A stretch of 64,000 nucleotides of DNA from Blastopirellula marina. Its GTDB lineage: Bacteria > Planctomycetota > Planctomycetia > Pirellulales > Pirellulaceae. The stretch lies in the NCBI RefSeq assembly GCF_002967715.1, contig NZ_PUIA01000081.1:186001-250000 (forward strand), given 5' to 3'. The notes under the pieces were generated by a model. That model was not told the origin of the DNA, did no database searches, and was given only the letters and a program-made list of their open reading frames with translations. Positions 1-7,846 of the stretch are shown here, one piece after another; the first letter of the stretch is position 1, and every line of letters begins with the position of its first letter. Position numbers and translations under genes: made by a program.

Positions 1-267
1 GTACCGCGACACGCCGTAGAACAGCGGGTCGCCGCTGGTCAGCAGTACGACATCTTTGTCGCTGTGCTTTTCAAGCGCCTCTACGATCTCGTTCAGGTCG
101 CCACTGACCGGCACCTTCTCGGCAGCGATCTTCTCGACGTGGACCAGGACTTGAGGGTTGCCGATAATGACCTTGGCATCCCCCAAGATCCGCATCGATT
201 GGCTCGTCAGCCCGTCGAGACCATCGTCGCCAATACCTACGATAAATATTCTGGGAGTCTTACTCAC
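1..267 (-). CDS. Precorrin-6y/cobalt-precorrin-7 C5-methyltransferase, N-terminal part (CbiE/CobL-like), cut by window edge
   Basis: Only the first 89 codons are inside the window; the gene runs off the left end. The translation begins VSKTPRIFIVGIGDDGL and contains LLTSGDPLFYG, which match the opening loop and the conserved SGDP segment of tetrapyrrole SAM-dependent methylases of the CbiE/CobL group. These act in the corrin-ring methylation steps of cobalamin synthesis. I took the GTG at 267 as start; an in-frame TTG at 279 is possible and neither has a strong ribosome binding site. Whether a C-terminal CbiT decarboxylase domain is fused (CobL form) cannot be seen. The divergent neighbour starts 125 bases away, so both promoters lie in that gap. 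Confidence 0.8.
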   Translation of the reverse strand, partial: MSKTPRIFIVGIGDDGLDGLTSQSMRILGDAKVIIGNPQVLVHVEKIAAEKVPVSGDLNEIVEALEKHSDKDVVLLTSGDPLFYGVSRY

Positions 268-392
268 CGATTGTTCCAATTCCGAGCTTCTGAAGAAGAA
301 AAGACTTGCGTCGATTTTACGAGATGCGACGATCTCTGGAAAGTTCACCCTCCCCCTCCCTTCTGCCCCATTCTTTTTCCGGAAGATTCATC

Positions 393-1367
393 ATGCCCAC
401 CATCGCCGTTACAGGAGATCACTTCCATTATCCTCAGCAGGAATATTTTTGCCTGCTAACCAAGGCCGGGTACGAGGTCCGCTTCGTCGATCCGGTGAAA
501 CACGATCTGACCAAGCCAGATGTGCTTCTTGCGCAGCTTGAGGGGTGCGATGCCGTGATGTGCAGCACCGAGCCCTACCCGGCTGATCTGCTGAATCAAT
601 GCTCGGTCCGTGTCCTTTCGCGGCTGGGCGTGGGGTTCGATTCCATCGACCTGCAGGCCGCCACAGCCAACAACATCGTCGTGTGCCGTACGCCTGGGGT
701 GCTGCACGAGTCGGCCGCTGAGCAGACGTTGGCCTTCCTGTTCGCGATTTCCCGCAACGTGATCGAGCGCGACCGACAAGTCCGCGCCGGCCTATGGAAA
801 CGCATCTGCTGGCCGCGTCTGGCCGGACAGACCCTGGGGCTGTTAGGTCTGGGCCTCATTGGCCGGAGCGTCGCCATGAAAGCCCTGGCGTTGGGAATGA
901 AGGTTATTGCCTACGATCCTGTCGCAGCCCCGCACGAGGGTATCGAACTGGTCACGCTCGATCGACTGTGGAGCCAGGCCGATATCGTCAGCCTGCATGC
1001 CCCTTGTACCCCGGAAACAGCCAATATCATCAATCACGTCACGCTACAGCGAATGAAACGGGGCGTGATTCTGATTAACACTTCCCGCGGAGGCCTGGTC
1101 GATGAAGGCGCGCTGGCCGAGGCGTTACAGTCGGGACAGGTGCTGGCCGCGGGGCTCGATGTCTTTCACGACGAACCACCTCGCGCGGACAATCCGCTAC
1201 TGAAGCTCGATAACGTGGTCCTCGCTCCCCACATGGCCGGGATGGATCTCGAATCGGAACGCGCCATGGCAACGATGTCGGCCGAGAACATCATGGCCCT
1301 GCATCGCGGCGAGTGGCCAACTGCGCATATCGTGAACCCCGACGTGCAGCCAACCTGGAAGTGGTAA
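393..1367 (+). CDS. D-isomer-specific 2-hydroxyacid dehydrogenase (NAD-dependent, SerA/GyaR-like)
   Basis: A 324-residue protein with the two-domain layout of the D-2-hydroxyacid dehydrogenase family. The NAD-binding Rossmann motif is GLGLIGRSVAMKAL, and the three catalytic positions are visible as Arg in NTSRGGLVDEGAL, Glu in DVFHDEPP and His in LAPHMAG. It lacks the ACT or ASB regulatory domains of a full-length SerA, so substrate (phosphoglycerate, glyoxylate/hydroxypyruvate or another 2-oxo acid) is open. The start at 393 is preferred over an upstream in-frame ATG at 306 because GGAAG lies 7 bases before it and homology begins there (MPTIAVTG). It ends in a terminator shared with the convergent IscA-like gene. 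No linked pathway gene identifies its substrate. Confidence 0.88.
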   Translation: MPTIAVTGDHFHYPQQEYFCLLTKAGYEVRFVDPVKHDLTKPDVLLAQLEGCDAVMCSTEPYPADLLNQCSVRVLSRLGVGFDSIDLQAATANNIVVCRTPGVLHESAAEQTLAFLFAISRNVIERDRQVRAGLWKRICWPRLAGQTLGLLGLGLIGRSVAMKALALGMKVIAYDPVAAPHEGIELVTLDRLWSQADIVSLHAPCTPETANIINHVTLQRMKRGVILINTSRGGLVDEGALAEALQSGQVLAAGLDVFHDEPPRADNPLLKLDNVVLAPHMAGMDLESERAMATMSAENIMALHRGEWPTAHIVNPDVQPTWKW

Positions 1368-1398
1368 GCGTCGGCCAATTCGCGTTCAAGAAAAGAAA

Positions 1399-1422
1399 AC
1401 GCCCTAGCAATTGCCAGGGCGT
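1399..1422. terminator. Bidirectional intrinsic terminator between convergent genes
   Basis: A stem ACGCCCT/AGGGCGT, which can extend through the inner GCAATTGC palindrome, is flanked by an A-rich run on the left (AAAAGAAAA) and ATCTCTTTT on the right. It lies between the stop codons of the dehydrogenase gene (+) and the IscA-like gene (-), so it can serve both. Confidence 0.75.
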
Positions 1423-1460
1423 ATCTCTTTTCGTGTGTATCAGCAAAGCTGGTTTGCAGC

Positions 1461-1793
1461 TTAGGCCTGGAACGACGAACCGCAACCGCAGCTACGAGTA
1501 GCGTTCGGGTTGTTGAATGCGAAGCCGCGACGGTCGATGCCGTCGTAGAAGTCAACCGTGGTACCGTCGAGGTACAACGCGTGCTTCTTGTCGACAACCA
1601 CTTCGACGCCGTGATAGTCGTACTTCGAATCCTTCTCTTCGTCGTATTCCTTTTCCAGCGTCAGGCTGTACGAGAAACCGCTGCAACCACCGGCGGTGAT
1701 ACCGATACGCAGCTTAGTGCCTTCTTCGTACTTCTGGTCTTCCAGGATTCGCTTGACTTCGCCGGCCGCTTTTTCGGTAATGACGACTGCCAT
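1461..1793 (-). CDS. Iron-sulfur cluster assembly accessory protein, IscA/ErpA (HesB) family
   Basis: A 110-residue HesB-like protein of normal family length. The three conserved cysteines are present: Cys37 in GGCSGF and the C-terminal pair Cys102/Cys104 in SCGCGSSF. A-type carriers of this kind accept Fe-S clusters and pass them to apoproteins in the cytoplasm. The next gene upstream on the same strand is a cysteine desulfurase, 164 bases away, which fits a sulfur-mobilising role. A GGAG sequence lies about 10 bases before the ATG. Sequence alone does not separate IscA, ErpA and SufA. The region between the two genes may hold its own promoter. Confidence 0.92.
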   Translation of the reverse strand: MAVVITEKAAGEVKRILEDQKYEEGTKLRIGITAGGCSGFSYSLTLEKEYDEEKDSKYDYHGVEVVVDKKHALYLDGTTVDFYDGIDRRGFAFNNPNATRSCGCGSSFQA

Positions 1794-1957
1794 GTTTTGT
1801 TCACTCCAGACGTTAAATTAACGCAAACTTGTATGTGTTTATTATTATCGATGCCCCGAAACGGGGAAAGGGTGCAAAATACTTGGGGAATCTTGAGCAC
1901 TGATATTATTACCGATTCTACCCCAAAAATCGAGGGTGCGGTCAACCGAAGTGCCTG

Positions 1958-3166
1958 CTAAGCAATCAACTTACGAAGTTTATCTACCGCCCCTGCCACG
2001 ACGTCAACGGCAAATTCGACTTCTTGCGGCGTGTTGAACCGCCCGATCCCAAACCTCAGGCTGCTGCGAGTGAGGTCCTCAGACAGGCCAATCGCTCGCA
2101 GCACGTGGCTGGGCTGGGGGTTGGCCGAAGTGCAGGCCGAACCACTTGATACGGCAATTTCGCGGACATTCATCATCAGCGCCTCGCCGTCGACCTGTTC
2201 GACCGCGAAGTTCAAATTCCCCGCCAGGCGGGCCCCAGTCGCCTCAAGCGACGGCCCATTGAGATGCAGCCCTGCGATCCGCTCGGTCAGGCCTGACCAC
2301 AACTGCTTTCGCAGTTGGGCTAACCGCTGAGACTCTTCTTCCATTTCGGCCACGCTCAGACGGATAGCTTCCGCCAGACCGACAATGCCGGGGACATTCA
2401 ATGTGCCGCTACGGATTCCCCGCTGCTGACCACCGCCGAAGATCGCCGGTTGAAGACGAACCCGCGGGGCACTCTTCCGCACGTATAGCCCACCCACACC
2501 TTTCGGCCCGTACATTTTATGGGCTGAAAAACTCATCAGATCGACACCTAGTCGCTCGACATCGACTGGGGTCTTGCCAACCGCCTGGGTTGCGTCGCTG
2601 TGCAGCAGCACGCCCTGCTCTTTGCAGATCTGGCCGATCTCGGCGATCGGATGGATCACCCCGATCTCGTTGTTGGCCAGCATGACGGAAACGAGAGTCG
2701 TATCAGGCCGAATCGCATCGCGGACCTGATCGGGATCGAGCATGCCCGCCAGCGGGTCGCTGGCCTGCCGGGGTGAAAGCCGCGTGATCTCGAAACCGTG
2801 ATGCTCCCACTGTTCGAGCGGATCGAGCACTGCTTTGTGCTCGGTAGTGACGGTTACCACGTGGTTTCCGCGACGACGACGCTGTGACAGAACGCCGCTG
2901 ATCGCCAAGTTATTGCTTTCGGTTGCGCCGCTGGTGAAAACAATCTCGCTAGCCGACGCCCCAATGGCCAAGGCAATCGACTGCTGTGACGCTTCGACCA
3001 GTTGCTTAGCCTCTTCGCCGTACAAATGCCCGACGCTTGATGGGTTGCCGAAAACTTGCGTAAACGTCGGCAACATCGCCTCGACGACGCGAGGATCGAC
3101 CTGGGTGGTAGCGTGATTGTCAAAGTAGATGGGCACTGCCGTTGCCAAAATGGTGGACCGATTCAT
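1958..3166 (-). CDS. Cysteine desulfurase, NifS/IscS class
   Basis: A 402-residue PLP-dependent enzyme that takes sulfur from cysteine for Fe-S cluster and thio-cofactor synthesis. Visible family features are the N-terminal YFDNHATTQ, the PLP-binding lysine in SAHKMYGPKGVGG (near residue 213) and the active-site cysteine in SSGSACTSA (near residue 338). The long loop around the catalytic Cys and the position of SSGSAC point to the group I (IscS/NifS) type rather than SufS. No IscU scaffold gene is adjacent; only the A-type carrier downstream. The ATG at 3166 gives the expected length. A hairpin separates its upstream side from the Nudix gene. Confidence 0.92.
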   Translation of the reverse strand: MNRSTILATAVPIYFDNHATTQVDPRVVEAMLPTFTQVFGNPSSVGHLYGEEAKQLVEASQQSIALAIGASASEIVFTSGATESNNLAISGVLSQRRRRGNHVVTVTTEHKAVLDPLEQWEHHGFEITRLSPRQASDPLAGMLDPDQVRDAIRPDTTLVSVMLANNEIGVIHPIAEIGQICKEQGVLLHSDATQAVGKTPVDVERLGVDLMSFSAHKMYGPKGVGGLYVRKSAPRVRLQPAIFGGGQQRGIRSGTLNVPGIVGLAEAIRLSVAEMEEESQRLAQLRKQLWSGLTERIAGLHLNGPSLEATGARLAGNLNFAVEQVDGEALMMNVREIAVSSGSACTSANPQPSHVLRAIGLSEDLTRSSLRFGIGRFNTPQEVEFAVDVVAGAVDKLRKLIA

Positions 3167-3201
3167 GGACGGTCACCATTGTACTCGATTACTTAGGCAA
3201 G

Positions 3202-3229
3202 GAACCCTCTTGCCAGGCGAAGAGGGTTC
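3202..3229 (-). terminator. Hairpin downstream of the Nudix gene
   Basis: A perfect 10-bp stem GAACCCTCTT/AAGAGGGTTC with an 8-base loop starts 14 bases past the stop of the Nudix gene and ends 36 bases before the cysteine desulfurase start. There is no clear T run after it on the minus strand, so it may be a weak terminator or an RNA-stabilising hairpin. Confidence 0.5.
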
Positions 3230-3242
3230 GGCGTGCCGGAAC

Positions 3243-3860
3243 CTAGCCGTAGATTGCCTTCAGACAAATGCTCGACCAGGTCTCGAATTCCTCTAGCTTG
3301 GCCAGCAAATCAGCGACCGGGCGGAAACCGGCGTCAAGAATGTCTTCTTCGTTGGGCATCACTTCGGGACGTTCGATCTTGCACAGGTAAACCACGCCCA
3401 GGTGCACACGACCGACTTCCGATTCGTCGTCGTTGATCAGCCCAGCACATTCCATTTCGTGGGGTGCATTGAAGCTGACTTCTTCTTCCAACTCGCGACG
3501 CATCCCTTGCTGGAATGGATCTTGGCTGGCGTCAGGGGCGTCTTCTGAGGAAACGTGACCTCCGATCCCGACGCTTCGCTTGCTGTGTAGACGCGATTCC
3601 CCCTGCCCCTTACCGCGAACGTACTGGAAAACGTGCTTGGTCCCCTGGTCGTCCCTGTATTCAAAGATGACGTAAGGGATTAGCTGCTTGAACTCTGGCG
3701 ACTTTTCCATGATGTCGCGCGGGCGGAAGCTCATCTGCTCTGGCGTCAGCAGCTGATCCAGGTAGGTCTCGACGTCGTCGTGAAATCCCTGGAACTGACC
3801 GATCTCGTGAAACTTCTCGGTAGGGACCACTAAAACCTGCTCGACTTCCGCAATGCTCAT
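3243..3860 (-). CDS. Nudix-like hydrolase with an expanded Nudix box
   Basis: A 205-residue protein. The central part has GGHVSSE followed by MRRELEEEVSF, which are the two halves of a Nudix box (G-x5-E ... REUxEE). In the standard box the gap between the first Glu and RE is 7 residues; here it is about 16, so an insertion of roughly nine residues (DAPDASQDP region) sits inside the motif. The N-terminal 90 residues (VEQVLVVPTEKFHEIG..) are a separate domain and the whole resembles predicted Nudix-related phosphoesterases. Substrate is unknown. It is transcribed alone with about 250 bases of untranslated sequence upstream. Confidence 0.75.
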   Translation of the reverse strand: MSIAEVEQVLVVPTEKFHEIGQFQGFHDDVETYLDQLLTPEQMSFRPRDIMEKSPEFKQLIPYVIFEYRDDQGTKHVFQYVRGKGQGESRLHSKRSVGIGGHVSSEDAPDASQDPFQQGMRRELEEEVSFNAPHEMECAGLINDDESEVGRVHLGVVYLCKIERPEVMPNEEDILDAGFRPVADLLAKLEEFETWSSICLKAIYG

Positions 3861-4108
3861 TTCGTTTTCCCTTCCATGTGGGGGCTACTATGGGATGTTT
3901 CACGGGGCTATCGTACCCCATTGCTATCACGCGATCGACACCCCTCTCGCCGGACCTTCGACTAGCAAAGGAAATGTTTTCGGTCGAGGCGAGAAGATTC
4001 GCTTAATACACTCTCAGAATAGCCATTTCTCGCGATAATAGCTCGCGAAATCATTCATTTTCTGAGAAAAGCTTGATAAGGCGATTTTCCGCCCCGCTAA
4101 CGCCCCTG

Positions 4109-5155
4109 CTACAAGATGAGCATGGCATCGCCGTAGCTATAAAAGCGGTACTCTTCTCGGATCGCTTCCCGGTAGGCCCGGCGTAGGAGTTCATCGCCAC
4201 CGAACGTCCGCACCAGGATCAGGAGCGTCGACTTGGGCAGGTGGAAGTTCGTTAGCAAGACATCGACGGCCTTGAACTGGTAAGGGGGACGAATGAACAG
4301 ATTCGTTTTGCCCGTCCATGGCTGCAACTTGCCACTTGCCGCAGCCGTTTCCAGCACCCGTGTGGCGGTCGTTCCGACTGAAACAATCCGGCCACCATTG
4401 GCTTTGATCTCGCCGAGCCGGTCGACCGTCGCCTGATTAATTTCACCGTACTCGAAGTGCATTTCGTGCTGGTCGATGTTATCGACCCCGATCGGGCGGA
4501 AGGTCCCCATACCGACGTGCAGCGTTACGAATTGCCGGTCAACCCCTTGGGCGCTGACCTTGTTCAACAGTTCATGCGTAAAGTGCAGCCCAGCCGTCGG
4601 AGCAGCCACGGCTCCAGGCGTTTCGGCGAAGACAGTTTGGTAGTCTTTCCAGTCTTCCGGCATCATTTCGCCGCCGCGAATGTAGTGCGGCAGCGGCACA
4701 CGGCCGACGCGTTCGAGGACGTCGAACGGCGACTCCAAGGTCAACGGCTTCACGGCCCATTGCCCACCACCCAGGTTGGCCACCAGTTCCAGTTCGGTGT
4801 CTTCGCGGGCCTCGCGGTTCTCGAGAATGACCTTCTCGCCAGGCTGGATCTTGCCGCGCGTCTTCGCCAGGACCAGCCAGTGTCCTTGTGGGTCGGTTTC
4901 GACAAACAACCCCTGCCAGCGGCCTCCAGTATTAGCTCGGCGGCCCATCAAGCGAGCCGGAACCACCTTCGTGTTGTTCAATACCAGACAGTCGCCAGAG
5001 TTCAGGAACTCTGGCAGATCACGCACATGGTGATGCGAGATTTCCTGCGTCTGACGATTTACGACCAACAACCGCGCATCGGTCCTTTTCTCCAAAGGTT
5101 GCTGCGCGATCAAATCGGAAGGAAGATGGTAGTCGTACTGGTCGATATTTGTCAT
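4109..5155 (-). CDS. queA: S-adenosylmethionine:tRNA ribosyltransferase-isomerase
   Basis: A 348-residue protein that transfers and isomerises the ribosyl group of SAM onto 7-aminomethyl-deazaguanine in tRNA to give epoxyqueuosine. Recognisable segments include the N-terminal YHLPSDLIAQQPLEKRTDARL, LNNTKVVPARL, AAPTAGLHFT and the C-terminal LPKSTLLILVRTFGG. Length is normal for QueA. It stands alone: the divergent glycosyltransferase starts 128 bases upstream and no other queuosine gene is in the window. About 250 bases separate it from the Nudix gene downstream; no clear terminator was seen there. Confidence 0.95.
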   Translation of the reverse strand: MTNIDQYDYHLPSDLIAQQPLEKRTDARLLVVNRQTQEISHHHVRDLPEFLNSGDCLVLNNTKVVPARLMGRRANTGGRWQGLFVETDPQGHWLVLAKTRGKIQPGEKVILENREAREDTELELVANLGGGQWAVKPLTLESPFDVLERVGRVPLPHYIRGGEMMPEDWKDYQTVFAETPGAVAAPTAGLHFTHELLNKVSAQGVDRQFVTLHVGMGTFRPIGVDNIDQHEMHFEYGEINQATVDRLGEIKANGGRIVSVGTTATRVLETAAASGKLQPWTGKTNLFIRPPYQFKAVDVLLTNFHLPKSTLLILVRTFGGDELLRRAYREAIREEYRFYSYGDAMLIL

Positions 5156-5283
5156 AGAACTCGCAAAACATCAGTGATTAACCGCTGAACGACGTCCGTC
5201 CGTTGTGTCGTCCATGGTTGAGTATACGCCGCCAGCGGCAAGCTCGACTAGGCCCGCACTTACCGCCATTGGCTGCCAACACC

Positions 5284-6405
5284 ATGTCTACCGCCCCCAA
5301 ACGCGTCCTGCTTGTGACCACCGAACTGGGCGTGGGGGGGGCCGAACGATGCGTGGCCAACGTGGCATGCGGTCTCGATCCGGCCAAGTACGCAGTTCAT
5401 GTCGTGGCGCTTGCACCACCGCCCGAAACGCCCAAGGACGCGCTGGTGCAACAACTGGAAGCAGCTCAAGTCCCCCTTACGTTTCTCGGTTGTCGCTCGA
5501 AATGGCAGCTATTCTCTGCGATTGGACAGCTGAAACGCATCATTCGCGAAACTCAGCCGGACGTCGTTTGGAGCTTTCTGTTTCACGCCAATATCGTCAC
5601 CGCGATGGCGACACGCGTTACCCGAAGACGTCGGCTACAGTCGCTTAGGGTCGTCGAACAAGGGAGTTGGCGTCGTCGATTTCAGTCATGGGCGGCTCGC
5701 CAGTCTGATCGCGTGCTGTGCGTCAGCGAAGGGGTCCGCCAGTTTGCCGCTGAGACCCTTCGCGTGCCCCAGTCTCAGCTTCAGGTAATTCCCAACGGCA
5801 TAGACGTCGACGCGATCCAGCCAACCACCTACGCCGAGCCTGTCGATCGCAAGCATCGGCTGATTGCCGTGGGGCGACTCGACGACCAGAAGGGCTTCGA
5901 CTGGCTAATCTTTCGGCTCGCGGAACTATTACGTGAGAAGCCTGAGTGGGAACTGGTAATCCTCGGCGACGGTCAACTCTTGCCAGAACTTGTCACTCAA
6001 ATCGAGTCCGAGGGGCTGAACGACTCGGTACGGCTCGAAGGCTGGCAGGACGACTTGCCGAGGTGGTTTCGCGATAGCGAGATCTACACCCTCAGTTCCC
6101 GTTGGGAAGGGATGCCCAATGCGTTGATCGAGGCGATGGCCCATGGCTTACCGGTGATGGCCACGGACGTGGAAGGGGTGCGGGAACTGCTTCCCGGCGA
6201 TCTTTCGGTGCAGATGGTCGACCATTGGAAGATGCCTGAAGCAGAAGCGTTATTACGCAAACTAATGGAAGACCCGGTACTTCGCCAACAACTGGGGCAG
6301 GCCAACCGCCAACAGATCGAGGCCCGCTTCTCCCTTCGCCAAATGCTGCAGTCTTACGAAACCATGCTGGACGACGTACTTTCCGGATCTCCCAACAACC
6401 GCTAG
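5284..6405 (+). CDS. Glycosyltransferase family 4 (GT-B fold)
   Basis: A 373-residue retaining GT-B glycosyltransferase. The N-terminal half has VTTELGVGGAERCVANVA, typical of GT4 acceptors' domain, and the C-terminal half carries AVGRLDDQKGFDWLI, VILGDGQLLPEL and the donor-binding RWEGMPNALIEAMAHG segment with its conserved Glu residues. Such enzymes build lipopolysaccharide or exopolysaccharide from nucleotide sugars. The start at 5284 (MSTAPKRVLLVTTE) is chosen because homology begins there; an upstream in-frame ATG at 5203 would add 27 residues of low-complexity sequence. No other sugar genes are adjacent, so the acceptor cannot be inferred. Confidence 0.9.
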   Translation: MSTAPKRVLLVTTELGVGGAERCVANVACGLDPAKYAVHVVALAPPPETPKDALVQQLEAAQVPLTFLGCRSKWQLFSAIGQLKRIIRETQPDVVWSFLFHANIVTAMATRVTRRRRLQSLRVVEQGSWRRRFQSWAARQSDRVLCVSEGVRQFAAETLRVPQSQLQVIPNGIDVDAIQPTTYAEPVDRKHRLIAVGRLDDQKGFDWLIFRLAELLREKPEWELVILGDGQLLPELVTQIESEGLNDSVRLEGWQDDLPRWFRDSEIYTLSSRWEGMPNALIEAMAHGLPVMATDVEGVRELLPGDLSVQMVDHWKMPEAEALLRKLMEDPVLRQQLGQANRQQIEARFSLRQMLQSYETMLDDVLSGSPNNR

Positions 6406-6888
6406 CAATCCTTCTGGGTAAGCTGCAAAACTTTTTCTGCCGGGGGGCTTAGTCGCAACTCTCGCGATGGCCAACCGTTAGCCACGCTAGCGTGATTTGC
6501 TAGCAAAATTTTCATCCTGGTTTCTGGATTGACGAAAAATGCGCACCGAATATCCTCAATCACATGCTCATCAGGCGACATCGATTGTTGATGTTTTGCT
6601 GAATAACAGTTCAACAACTAACGAATAAATTCTTACGTCCGAAGCTTGCTCCGCGCGACGATGCCACCCCGATTAGGCCACTATCGGGAGTACCAGTGCC
6701 GTCACGGAATCAACGATTGAGGCCGGGTCGGGCAAGCCCTGTGGAGTCGCTAGTGCAGCGGTGACTCCGCAAGATCCGTCGTTTTGGGGCACGGATGCGC
6801 CACGACGGATTTTTTCTCCCCCGCCCTGCCGCGGGGCCCATTGCTTCGGTAAGCTGGACGTTTTGCCTGATTTCTTTCGACTGATCTT
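6406..6888 (+). other. Intergenic region with an orphan terminator
   Basis: No convincing coding sequence in 483 bases. Short ORFs on the minus strand (6402-6617, 6673-7119) have no homology or ribosome binding site. A GGAGTC...GACTCC hairpin (about 6743-6768) is followed by a terminator-like hairpin, so a short plus-strand RNA is possible. Confidence 0.4.
6774..6815 (+). terminator. Intrinsic terminator candidate upstream of rsmH
   Basis: Stem ATCCGTCG/CGACGGAT with a 21-base loop followed directly by a run of six T. It lies 368 bases after the glycosyltransferase stop and 73 bases before rsmH, so it may end the glycosyltransferase message or a small RNA, or act as an attenuator in the rsmH leader. 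Confidence 0.6.
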
Positions 6889-7776
6889 ATGGCCGCTCCT
6901 ACCGTTCACGTACCTGTATTGCCGGCGGAAGTTCTCCACTGGCTCGACCCTCAACCGGGAAAAATCCTGGTCGACGGCACCCTCGGTGGCGGCGGACACA
7001 CGCGGATGATGGCCGAGAAGCTCGGCGACGAAGGATTTGTCGTCGCGGTCGACCGCGACATGATCCCTTTGCAGCGAGCCGAAGAGACCCTGGCCGGCCT
7101 TCCGGTGAAGATTGCCCACGCCAACTTCGTCGAGATCCCGAAGATTCTCGATTCACTGGGTATCGATAAGGTCGATGGGATACTCCTCGACTTGGGTCTA
7201 TCGAGCGATCAACTGGCCGACGATGATCGTGGCTTTAGCTTTGAATCCGAAGGCCCACTCGACTTGCGGTTCGACCTACGTGACAAGAAAACAGCCGCAG
7301 ACCTGGTTAATCACTTGAAAGAGAAAGACCTGGCCGACCTGATCTATCAGAACGGCGAAGAACGCTTGAGCCGCCGGATCGCCAAGAAGATCTGTCACAT
7401 TCGCAAAGAAACCCCGTTTGAAACGGCCAAGCAGTTAGCCGACGTCGTTGTAAGCTGTTACCCACCGGTTGCCGGCAGCGGCCGAGGACGCATCCATCCC
7501 GCGACCCGCACGTTCCAGGCCCTGCGGATCGCCGTGAACCGCGAGCTCTCGTCTCTTGAGACCGCTTTGGATACGCTGCCTGATCGCCTGAAACCAGGAG
7601 GCCGCCTGGCTATTATCAGCTTCCACTCGCTGGAAGACCGGCCCGTGAAACAGGCCTTCCTGGACGACCCGCGTCTGAACCGACTGACCAAGAAGCCGGT
7701 CACCGCCAGCGATGAAGAAATTGCCCAGAACCCGCGTAGCCGTACGGCGAAACTGCGAGTAGCCGAACGCGTGTAG
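6889..7776 (+). CDS. rsmH: 16S rRNA (cytosine1402-N4)-methyltransferase
   Basis: A 295-residue SAM-dependent methyltransferase that modifies C1402 in the ribosomal P site. Diagnostic segments are HVPVLPAEVLHWL, DGTLGGGGHTRMM, the motif ILLDLGLSSDQLADDDRGFSF, FQALRIAVNREL and IISFHSLEDRPVK. In many bacteria rsmH (mraW) heads the division and cell wall cluster; here it stands alone with its own terminator. Planctomycetes are known to lack ftsZ and an intact dcw cluster, which fits. The start at 6889 has no strong Shine-Dalgarno. Confidence 0.95.
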   Translation: MAAPTVHVPVLPAEVLHWLDPQPGKILVDGTLGGGGHTRMMAEKLGDEGFVVAVDRDMIPLQRAEETLAGLPVKIAHANFVEIPKILDSLGIDKVDGILLDLGLSSDQLADDDRGFSFESEGPLDLRFDLRDKKTAADLVNHLKEKDLADLIYQNGEERLSRRIAKKICHIRKETPFETAKQLADVVVSCYPPVAGSGRGRIHPATRTFQALRIAVNRELSSLETALDTLPDRLKPGGRLAIISFHSLEDRPVKQAFLDDPRLNRLTKKPVTASDEEIAQNPRSRTAKLRVAERV

Positions 7777-7781
7777 GCGAT

Positions 7782-7820
7782 GAAAGTTGCCCTCATCTTC
7801 TCAGGGCAACTTTCAATTTC
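7782..7820 (+). terminator. Intrinsic terminator of rsmH
   Basis: Perfect 12-bp stem GAAAGTTGCCCT (7782-7793) with AGGGCAACTTTC (7803-7814), 9-base loop, then AATTTC. It begins 5 bases after the rsmH stop and also lies between rsmH and the convergent peroxidase gene. Confidence 0.8.
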
Positions 7821-7846
7821 TCAAGGGCTAGTTCGCTGTCGTTTCC

